A stretch of 10,859 bases of DNA. Source: an uncultured Burkholderiales Genera incertae sedis bacterium. GTDB lineage: Bacteria > Pseudomonadota > Gammaproteobacteria > Burkholderiales > Eutrophovitaceae. Location of the stretch: the NCBI GenBank assembly GCA_905479505.1, contig CAJQMS010000082.1, positions 1 to 10,859 on the forward strand, given 5' to 3'. The notes under the pieces are model-generated. The model did not search any database and was not told where the DNA came from. It saw only the letters and a program-made list of their open reading frames with translations. Numbering within the stretch: the stretch's first letter is position 1; every line of letters starts with the position of its first letter. Positions 5,372-10,859 of this stretch are shown here, in pieces. A program made the position numbers and the translations under genes.

Positions 5372-6895
5372 ATGCTTCAAACGGCAGATCTAACAATAAG
5401 ATTAAATCCTGCGGATGACGTGGTGATTGCCAGGACCGAACTTCCAAAAGGAACAGAGATTCTCAAGGAAAAAATCAGGACTACAGGCATAGTACCTGCG
5501 GGCCATAAAGTGGCGACGAGACCACTAAGGGTTGGGGATCCAGTGCGTCGATACAACCAGATAATTGGTTTTGTTAATCAGGCAATTAATGCGGGTGACC
5601 ACGTCCATACCCATAATTTAGCAATGGGTGATTTTGAGAGGGATTACGCTTTTTGCGAAGACTTTGTGCCCACAGACATAAATCCAAACCCCGCTACCTT
5701 CATGGGAATTGAAAGATCGGATGGGAGGGTGGCAACTCGCAATTACCTGGGAGTTGTCTCTAGCGTTAACTGTTCCGCACACGTTTGTCGTTTGATTGCA
5801 AAATACTTCGGTGATGAGGTGCTTGAGGATTACCCTAATATTGATGGGGTAGTTCCAATACATCACCGAACAGGGTGTGGCATGGGAGCTGAAGGCGAGC
5901 CGATTGAGTATTTAAGGAGAACACTTGGGGGTTACGCTATTCACCCTAACTTTTACTCGACTCTTCTAATTGGCTTAGGTTGTGAGGCTAATCAGATAAA
6001 TAATTTGCTTGCTTCTCAGGGGCTGAAGCGGAGTGAACGCCTCAAGGCGTTCACGATTCAAGATGTCGGGGGTACCCGCAAGACCGTTCAACAGGGTATT
6101 GATATGATTAAGGAAATGCTACCTGATGCCAACCGGGTCGAGCGGAAACCAGTGCCTGCAAGCCATCTGATTTTAGGACTTGAGTGTGGCGGGTCGGATG
6201 GGTATTCAGGAATTTCAGCTAATCCCGCACTAGGTGCTGCAGCCGATATTCTGGTTCAAAATGGCGGGACCGCAATTTTAAGCGAAACACCAGAGGTTTA
6301 CGGTGCTGAACACCTTCTCACTCGCAGAGCCGCCTCAAAGGAGGTTGGAGAGAAGCTCGTTGAGCGTATAAAGTGGTGGGAGGATTACACCTCTAAACTT
6401 GGTGGAGACATGAACAATAATCCGTCTCCGGGTAATAAAGCTGGTGGTTTGACGACAATTTTAGAAAAATCTTTGGGTTCTTTTTCAAAAGGGGGGACTC
6501 AAGGGATGATGGATGTTTATCAATACGCCGAGCAGGTTGTGGCGAAAGGTTTTGTATTTATGGATACTCCAGGTTATGACCCGGTATCAGTCACGGGACA
6601 TGTCGCTGGCGGAGCTAATATTGCCTGCTTCACAACCGGCAGGGGTTCGGCGTTTGGCTGTAAGCCCTCTCCGAGCATCAAGCTGTCGACTAATACGCCC
6701 CTGTTTAATAAGCAGGAGGATGATATCGATATTAATTGTGGCTCGATTATCGATGGCACGTCTACAGTTGAGGCGGTCGGCCAAGAAATTTTTAATCACA
6801 TACTGGAGGTGGCTTCTGGATCTCAGTCGAAGAGTGAGCAGTGGGGTTATGGTGAGGACGAGTTTGCTCCTTGGGTTCTTGGTCCGACGATGTAA
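5372..6895 (+). CDS. uxaA: UxaA-family sugar-acid dehydratase (altronate/galactarate dehydratase type)
   Basis: At 507 residues it matches UxaA and GarD in length. The N-terminal SAF domain covers about 14-90 (VVIARTELPKGTEI, IIGFVNQAINAGDHVH). The catalytic part has GVVSSVNCSAHV (127-138), HHRTGCGMG (164-172), GLGCEANQ (201-208), LECGGSDGYSG (270-280), ILSETPEVYGAE (302-313), MDTPGYDPVSVTGHVAGGANI and FGCKPSPSIK (428-437). Conserved Cys and His residues bind the catalytic metal, usually iron. The enzyme removes water from an aldonate or aldarate to give a 2-keto-3-deoxy acid. In E. coli UxaA acts on D-altronate. Here the divergent neighbours process 2-keto-3-deoxy-6-deoxyhexonates, so L-fuconate or a similar acid is likelier. 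ATG 5372 has AAGGAA with 7-nt spacing. A strong hairpin lies inside the gene at 6033-6054. Family is sure; substrate is not. Confidence 0.92.
   Translation: MLQTADLTIRLNPADDVVIARTELPKGTEILKEKIRTTGIVPAGHKVATRPLRVGDPVRRYNQIIGFVNQAINAGDHVHTHNLAMGDFERDYAFCEDFVPTDINPNPATFMGIERSDGRVATRNYLGVVSSVNCSAHVCRLIAKYFGDEVLEDYPNIDGVVPIHHRTGCGMGAEGEPIEYLRRTLGGYAIHPNFYSTLLIGLGCEANQINNLLASQGLKRSERLKAFTIQDVGGTRKTVQQGIDMIKEMLPDANRVERKPVPASHLILGLECGGSDGYSGISANPALGAAADILVQNGGTAILSETPEVYGAEHLLTRRAASKEVGEKLVERIKWWEDYTSKLGGDMNNNPSPGNKAGGLTTILEKSLGSFSKGGTQGMMDVYQYAEQVVAKGFVFMDTPGYDPVSVTGHVAGGANIACFTTGRGSAFGCKPSPSIKLSTNTPLFNKQEDDIDINCGSIIDGTSTVEAVGQEIFNHILEVASGSQSKSEQWGYGEDEFAPWVLGPTM
6033..6054. other. Strong hairpin inside the dehydratase gene
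   Basis: GTGAACGCC (6033-6041) and GGCGTTCAC (6046-6054) form a perfect 9-bp stem, six of nine pairs G-C, with a TCAA loop. It encodes SERLKAFT around residues 221-228, between the GLGCE and ECGGSDG motifs. Perfect GC-rich stems of this size are uncommon by chance in coding DNA of this composition. It could be mRNA structure, a protein site or coincidence. Confidence 0.5.
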
Positions 6896-7022
6896 GAAAA
6901 AAATCGAAATGTAAAATATGACTTGGGAGCGGCAGTTCAACTCCAAGACCACGTTAACTGGGATAAGAGGTTTGCGATTAGGAAGCGAGTGATGATTCGC
7001 GAGGGCAGCTTGGAGACTTGTT
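6896..7022. other. Gap after the dehydratase, no clear gene or terminator
   Basis: A weak bulged stem (CTTGG at 6922-6926, CCAAG at 6943-6947) follows the dehydratase stop but lacks a T tract. A 23-codon open frame starts at ATG 6992, after AGGAA at 6980-6984 with 7-nt spacing, and ends at TGA 7061-7063. It overlaps the acetyltransferase N-terminal region in another frame and is discussed with that gene. Confidence 0.5.
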
Positions 7023-7109
7023 ACGAAAATTTTAGAGATAAAGCACGGCAGCAGTCATTATGAGGACGCCCTTAAACTAAGGGAGTGTCAACTTCGTTCT
7101 CCACTTGGA
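7023..7109 (+). other. Conserved N-terminal coding region of the GNAT gene lacking a normal start codon
   Basis: Reading in the acetyltransferase frame from 7023 gives (T)KILEIKHGSSHYEDAL followed by KLRECQLRSPLGL, which is the first strand and helix expected in this GNAT subfamily (pattern: R-I-L...GS.EY..ALALR...LR.PLGL). No ATG, GTG or TTG exists in this stretch before TTG 7110, and a stop lies at 6993-6995. GGAG (7012-7015) sits exactly 7 nt before ACG 7023, so ACG occupies the position of an expected ATG. Alternatively, removing one A from the AAAA run at 7026-7029 fuses this region to ATG 6992 (MIREGSLETCYE-ILEIKHG). Confidence 0.6.
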
Positions 7110-7457
7110 TTGACGTTAGATGCTGAAGATGTGAAAGATGAACGTCGTCAGGTGCATTTTGGCGTCCTCCATCCCGTTCTGGGGTTGTGCGCTTGCGTTG
7201 CCCTATTGATCGACAAAGATATTTCAGAGGCAAGGTTGAGACAAATGACGGTTGAGTCGAGATTGCAAGGGGGCGGCGTGGGCCGAAAGCTCTTTGATTT
7301 CGTCGAAGCTTGGTGCCTTGCCAACAGCATTAGTCAGATCACTTTAAATGCTCGCGTCGTATCGAAAGGGTTCTATCAAAAATTAGGTTTTAGTGAATGT
7401 GGAAGTGAATTTAATCATATAACCTTGCCGCATATTAGGATGTCAAAATCGCTTTGA
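7110..7457 (+). CDS. GNAT-family N-acetyltransferase
   Basis: This would transfer an acetyl group from acetyl-CoA to an unknown amine. TTG 7110 is the first conventional start codon in frame and gives 115 residues, but it would cut off the conserved first helix, so the true protein probably begins near 7023. The core is present: VLGLCACVALLI, LRQMTVESRLQGGGVGRKLFDFVEAWC with the CoA-pyrophosphate loop (QGGGVGRKL), ITLNARVVSKGFYQKLGF, and the terminal ITLPHIRMSK, where PHxxM is typical of this small-molecule GNAT group. It lies 214 bp after the dehydratase and 55 bp before maeB on the same strand. It may be a gene with a rare ACG start, a gene inactivated at its start, or one carrying a sequencing error. 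Confidence 0.8.
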   Translation: MTLDAEDVKDERRQVHFGVLHPVLGLCACVALLIDKDISEARLRQMTVESRLQGGGVGRKLFDFVEAWCLANSISQITLNARVVSKGFYQKLGFSECGSEFNHITLPHIRMSKSL

Positions 7458-7512
7458 CGTTCTGTTTTTCGTTTAATTAAAGAATAATAAAGCTCAAAGG
7501 AATGAATAAGTA

Positions 7513-9786
7513 ATGGATGAACAATTGAGGCGTTCTGCACTTCGTTATCATAGGTACCCGTCGCCTGGGAAACTTTCTATAACAGCAACAAAAGGTTTGA
7601 CAAACCAGCGTGATTTAGCTTTAGCCTATTCGCCGGGCGTTGCCGCAGCATGTGAAGAAATTGTAAATGAGCCGGCTAATGCAGACATCTACACTGGCCG
7701 AGCCAACTTGATTGGTGTAGTCACAAATGGCACTGCAGTTCTGGGTTTAGGAGCCATTGGCCCGCTCGCTTCTAAACCAGTAATGGAGGGCAAAGCGGTT
7801 CTTTTCAAAAAATTCGCAGGAATAGATGTTTTCGATTTGGAAATCAATGAGACCGATGAGTTGCAATTAATCGAAATAATCGCTTCTCTAGAGCCGACGT
7901 TTGGCGGTATCAATCTAGAAGATATAAAAGCACCTGAGTGTTTTAGGATCGAGAAGGAGCTTAGAAAAAGACTCAATATACCCGTTTTTCATGACGATCA
8001 GCATGGGACAGCGATCATTGTTGCTGCGGCTTTTATCAATGCGCTAAAGGTTGTTGGGAAAGAGTTGCATGACGTCAAGTTAGTTTGTTCAGGAGCTGGT
8101 GCTGCTGCCTTAGCCTGTCTTAAGTTATTGGTTCAAATGGGTTTGCCGAGCGAGAATATTTATGTTGCTGACCTTCACGGAGTCGTCTATCAAGGAAGAG
8201 AAATTGAGATGGATGAAATAAAGGCTCAATTTGCTCAAGATACTCCCGATCGTACGCTCGATGATTTGATGATAAATGCGGATGTTTTTCTCGGACTATC
8301 TGCAGCGAATGTCCTCAGCGAGGAAATGGTGATGAAGATGGGTGATAATCCAGTCATTTTAGCGTTAGCTAACCCAGACCCAGAAATTCACCCAGATATT
8401 GTTAAAAAGGCGAGACCTGACGCTATTATGGCGACGGGGCGGTCTGATTTTCCCAATCAAGTTAACAATGTATTGTGCTTTCCTTTTATTTTTCGGGGTG
8501 CTCTTGATGTTGGTGCGACGGAGATTAATGATGCTATGAAGTTGGCAGCTGTCAGAGCGATTGCCGAACTCGCGAGAGAAGAACAATCGGATGTCGTTGC
8601 CATGGCGTACGAAAATCTTGAGATGAAATTTGGTCCAAAGTTTTTTATCCCTAAGCCGTTTGACCCAAGACTCATAGTTCGAATCGCTCCTGCGGTGGCT
8701 AGAGCTGCTATGAGTAGCGGTGTAGCGACGCGACCAATTGATGATTTTCACGCTTACACGGATCGGTTGACCCAGTTTGTATATCACTCTGGAATTATTA
8801 TGAAGCCCGTATTTTTAGCGGCTAAACAAAATCCTAAGCGAGTTGTCTATTGTGAAGGTGAAGATGACAGAGTATTACGTGCGGTACAAATTGTGGTCGA
8901 TGAGGGCATCGCTCGACCTATTTTAATTGCACGTCCTAATGTGCTAAACGAGAGAATTGAAAAAGCCGGACTCCGAATTAGGCCGCACCAAGATTTTGAA
9001 GTGTTGGATCCTAATACAGACTCTCGCATTGAGGGATATTGGAAGCAGTATTACGAAATCATGCAACGTAAAGGTATTTCGAAGGCGTATGCCACCCGAG
9101 AGGCTTCGAGGCGAACAACACTCATAGGCGCATTGATGGTTAACAACGGCGATGCGGATGCTATGCTTTGCGGCACCATCGCGAATTTCGATATTCATCT
9201 CCGGTATATAAATGAAGTTATAGGCTTACGCAGTAATGCGGGTCGTTATGCAACAATGAATGTTCTGATTCTTCCTGGCCGGACAATTTTTGTCTGCGAT
9301 ACTTACGTCAACATCAATCCCGATGCAGAAGAGATAGCGGACATAGCTATTATGGCTGCAGAAGAGGTTAGACGGTTCGGTGTTGTACCAAATGTTGCGT
9401 TGTTGTCGCATTCTAATTTTGGAACCTCTAAGGATATCTCGGCAAAAAAAATGTCTTTAGCGAGAGAGTTAATTTTAAGAAGAGACCCTACATTGAATGT
9501 CGAGGGCGAGATGCATGGAGACGCCGCGTTGGATGAAAAAATTCGACAATCAATATTTCCTAATTCTCAGATTAGTGGTGAGGCTAATTTATTGGTCATG
9601 CCCAACTTAGATGCCGCAAATATTGCGTTTAATCTAATGAAGGTTACCGCTGGTGAGGGCATTACTGTCGGCCCTATATTGTTGGGCTCAAAGAAAGTAG
9701 TCAACATACTTACTCCTACAGCGACGGTAAGACGCCTTGTAAATATGTCAGCACTATGTTCTGTTGACGCAAACAGCGATCGTTGA
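7513..9786 (+). CDS. maeB: NADP-dependent malic enzyme with phosphotransacetylase-like C-terminal domain (MaeB)
   Basis: Converts L-malate to pyruvate and CO2 with reduction of NADP, supplying NADPH and pyruvate. The 757 residues match MaeB (about 760). The malic domain has AYSPGVAAACEEI with Tyr39, GKAVLFKKFAGIDVFD with Lys94, GGINLEDIKAPECF and PVFHDDQHGTA (157-167) for metal. The nucleotide fold has CSGAGAAALACL (192-203), ALANPDPEI (284-292) and GRSDFPNQVNN (309-319). From about residue 430 a PTA-like domain follows (VYCEGEDDRVLRA, LSHSNFGTS, EMHGDAAL, LVMPNLDAANIAFN, GPILLGSKK); in known MaeB proteins it is a regulatory acetyl-CoA site without transferase activity. ATG 7513 has AAAGGA 11 nt upstream. 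TTGACG at 7454-7459, overlapping the GNAT stop, might be a -35 box, but the -10 match is poor. Confidence 0.97.
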   Translation: MDEQLRRSALRYHRYPSPGKLSITATKGLTNQRDLALAYSPGVAAACEEIVNEPANADIYTGRANLIGVVTNGTAVLGLGAIGPLASKPVMEGKAVLFKKFAGIDVFDLEINETDELQLIEIIASLEPTFGGINLEDIKAPECFRIEKELRKRLNIPVFHDDQHGTAIIVAAAFINALKVVGKELHDVKLVCSGAGAAALACLKLLVQMGLPSENIYVADLHGVVYQGREIEMDEIKAQFAQDTPDRTLDDLMINADVFLGLSAANVLSEEMVMKMGDNPVILALANPDPEIHPDIVKKARPDAIMATGRSDFPNQVNNVLCFPFIFRGALDVGATEINDAMKLAAVRAIAELAREEQSDVVAMAYENLEMKFGPKFFIPKPFDPRLIVRIAPAVARAAMSSGVATRPIDDFHAYTDRLTQFVYHSGIIMKPVFLAAKQNPKRVVYCEGEDDRVLRAVQIVVDEGIARPILIARPNVLNERIEKAGLRIRPHQDFEVLDPNTDSRIEGYWKQYYEIMQRKGISKAYATREASRRTTLIGALMVNNGDADAMLCGTIANFDIHLRYINEVIGLRSNAGRYATMNVLILPGRTIFVCDTYVNINPDAEEIADIAIMAAEEVRRFGVVPNVALLSHSNFGTSKDISAKKMSLARELILRRDPTLNVEGEMHGDAALDEKIRQSIFPNSQISGEANLLVMPNLDAANIAFNLMKVTAGEGITVGPILLGSKKVVNILTPTATVRRLVNMSALCSVDANSDR

Positions 9787-9792
9787 CACTGG

Positions 9793-10116
9793 TCAATTTT
9801 CAGGAAGTCGATTGAGTTTTTCTATGGGTATGTTCTCCCAGTCGAATTCTCCGCTAGTGTGCGCTAAACCCGCGATTTTCCTGGCGGCATTTATTTTTTT
9901 TATCGCGTCTATTTCTTTGCCTTGGATACAAAAACGTTTGGCCTGCAAGATTTTTTCCCGCAAGACATGACTTTGCTGCGAAGAGAGTTCTATATTGACT
10001 AGATTATCTCCGAGAATACGGAGTTGATCTGAGCACCCTGCTAGAGCTTGCTGTTGTGAACCCGCGAACAGAAACGAGACAGTGAAAAGTATTTGAAAGG
10101 TGCTCGAACGGCGCAT
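9793..10116 (-). CDS. Small exported helical protein of unknown function (possible lipoprotein)
   Basis: This is a 107-residue protein with an N-terminal export signal: MRR, then the hydrophobic core ILFTVSFLFAG, then QQQALAGC. Cleavage could follow ALA (signal peptidase I) or give a lipid-modified Cys28 at LAGC (signal peptidase II). The polar QQQ between core and lipobox argues somewhat against the second. The mature part is predicted helical, with a second Cys63 in AKRFCIQGKEIDAIKKINAARKIAG, an amphipathic helix pair. I recognise no named family. The stop is 6 bp from the maeB stop (convergent). No Shine-Dalgarno is visible before ATG 10116. Confidence 0.7.
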   Translation of the reverse strand: MRRSSTFQILFTVSFLFAGSQQQALAGCSDQLRILGDNLVNIELSSQQSHVLREKILQAKRFCIQGKEIDAIKKINAARKIAGLAHTSGEFDWENIPIEKLNRLPEN

Positions 10117-10136
10117 AAGTAAAATTTATTAGTGAA

Positions 10137-10165
10137 AAAATAAGGCTTCTCGAACGCTACAACAA
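10137..10165 (-). promoter_or_regulatory. Possible promoter of the small exported protein gene
   Basis: On the minus strand TTGTTG (10160-10165) and TATTTT (10137-10142) are 17 bp apart, which would start transcription near 10130 with a leader of about 14 nt. Both boxes are only partial matches in an AT-rich region. Confidence 0.3.
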
Positions 10166-10216
10166 TCAGATTATGCAATACTAATTGGGTTCATATTTAA
10201 TTTAAATTTCTTTAAA

Positions 10217-10828
10217 GTGTCTTTGGTGCTTAGTCGTCGGGAAATATCTGAAAAATTAGCCTTATCCAAATCGATATCCAGTCTGAAAGATAGATCGGTT
10301 TTTGTGCTACCTAACGACGTGATCCCGATAATGGCCGCCGTATTAATCCCGATCGTATACCGTAAAGGAAAACTCTCTATCCTTTTAACCAAGAGAACAA
10401 GTCATTTAACGCACCATGCAGGGCAGGTCAGTTTTCCTGGTGGGAGAGTTGCTGAGGGAGATAAAAACAGACAAATGACGGCTTTAAGGGAGACTAGGGA
10501 GGAAATAGGGTTAGATCTCTCTGACTCTGATGTATTGGGACGATTACCGGAATACGATATCAGAACTGGCTTCAGAGTTACGCCCGTAGTGGCTTGGGTA
10601 GATTCTCCAGTGATTTTCTCTTCGGACCCCTATGAGGTGGAGTCAATATTTGAGGTTCCCATTAATCACGTACTTGAGTTAAGCAACTATACGTTGGAGT
10701 CTCTATCGGAAGATCCTGTAAAGAGACATTTTTATCGGCTTCGACATGACAAGTACAACATCTGGGGGGCGACTGCAGGGATGTTACGCAATTTTGTCAT
10801 TGCGCTCTCGATGCATAGTGCCTCATGA
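10217..10828 (+). CDS. Nudix hydrolase, NudL/CoA pyrophosphatase type
   Basis: This 203-residue protein probably hydrolyses CoA or acyl-CoA to phosphopantetheine and 3',5'-ADP, as in the NudL/NUDT7 group. The subgroup signature LLTKR..HLTHHAGQVSFPGG (56-76) runs into the Nudix box (76-99): Gly76, Asp82 where many Nudix proteins have Glu, then RETREEIGL with the metal-binding glutamates. The Asp and the one-residue-longer spacing are also seen in NudL, so they are not defects. Later motifs are GFRVTPVVAWV and IWGATAGMLRN. No ATG is available in frame before the conserved region; GTG 10217 is the longest start, with TTG 10223 and GTG 10226 as alternatives and no clear Shine-Dalgarno. The stop overlaps the next start in ATGA. 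Confidence 0.9.
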   Translation: MSLVLSRREISEKLALSKSISSLKDRSVFVLPNDVIPIMAAVLIPIVYRKGKLSILLTKRTSHLTHHAGQVSFPGGRVAEGDKNRQMTALRETREEIGLDLSDSDVLGRLPEYDIRTGFRVTPVVAWVDSPVIFSSDPYEVESIFEVPINHVLELSNYTLESLSEDPVKRHFYRLRHDKYNIWGATAGMLRNFVIALSMHSAS

Positions 10829-10859
10829 AATTACCCGTAACCGCTGGGGTTAGATTCCT
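10825..10859 (+). CDS. Start of an overlapping downstream gene, possibly a YbaK-type aminoacyl-tRNA deacylase
   Basis: ATG 10825 overlaps the Nudix stop (ATGA), implying translational coupling. Eleven codons are visible, MKLPVTAGVRF, and then the window ends. The pattern P-V-T-x-x-V-R-F resembles the opening of YbaK/EbsC Cys-tRNA(Pro) deacylases (PVTPAVRFL), but 11 residues are too few for more than a hint. Confidence 0.45.
   Translation, partial: MKLPVTAGVRF

Noticed and set aside
6922..6947. Stem CTTGG/CCAAG as terminator of the dehydratase gene
   Set aside because: The stem has a bulge and is not followed by T residues.
6513..6952. Long open frames on both strands overlapping the 3' part of the dehydratase gene
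   Set aside because: They lie over strongly conserved UxaA motifs, have no recognisable domains, and are explained by codon bias of the true gene.
7502..7513. Three-codon frame ATG AAT AAG TAA overlapping the maeB start (TAATG), as a coupling leader
   Set aside because: The Shine-Dalgarno abuts its ATG with no spacing, so it could not serve it, and such tiny frames are common by chance.
8365..9411. Several open frames of 60-140 codons on the minus strand inside maeB
   Set aside because: All lie opposite conserved malic enzyme/PTA motifs, with no signals or domains of their own.

Overview
The window looks like chromosomal DNA of a moderately AT-rich, probably free-living gammaproteobacterium. 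Pointers are a DusA-type tRNA dihydrouridine synthase, the large malic enzyme with a phosphotransacetylase tail (MaeB), an NudL-type Nudix hydrolase and a lysine/alanine/proline-rich histone-H1-like tail. The lineage is inferred from gene content only. I see no rRNA, tRNA, transposase, phage gene or CRISPR array.

Left part (1-3400): the window opens inside a histone-like gene whose C-terminus is eight exact 10-residue repeats. Next come an exported DUF302 protein, a convergent gene of unknown function, a glutathione S-transferase divergent from it across only 32 bp, and dusA, convergent with the transferase.

Centre (3400-6900): this is a compact sugar-acid catabolic cassette. A UxaA-family dehydratase reads rightward. 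A short-chain dehydrogenase and a fumarylacetoacetase-fold hydrolase form a leftward operon. Dehydratase, 2-keto-3-deoxy-acid dehydrogenase and diketo-acid hydrolase are the lower steps of the non-phosphorylative L-fucose/L-rhamnose type route, which ends in pyruvate plus lactate. No kinase or KDPG-type aldolase is present here. The shared 211-bp control region has a good sigma70-like promoter for the leftward operon and a perfect 14-bp palindrome between that promoter and the first gene, a likely operator. No regulator gene lies in the window.

Right part (6900-10859): a small GNAT acetyltransferase has a conserved N-terminus that extends upstream of any normal start codon. An ACG sits where ATG would be expected, and an alternative explanation is a one-base indel in an AAAA run. 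It is followed by maeB, a small convergent exported helical protein with a lipobox-like LAGC, an NudL-type CoA pyrophosphatase, and the first 11 codons of a gene overlapping it by ATGA.

The most useful points to follow up are the fucose/rhamnose-like cassette with its palindrome, the GNAT start, the 4+4 structure of the repeat array, and two strong unexplained hairpins, one intergenic and one inside the dehydratase gene.
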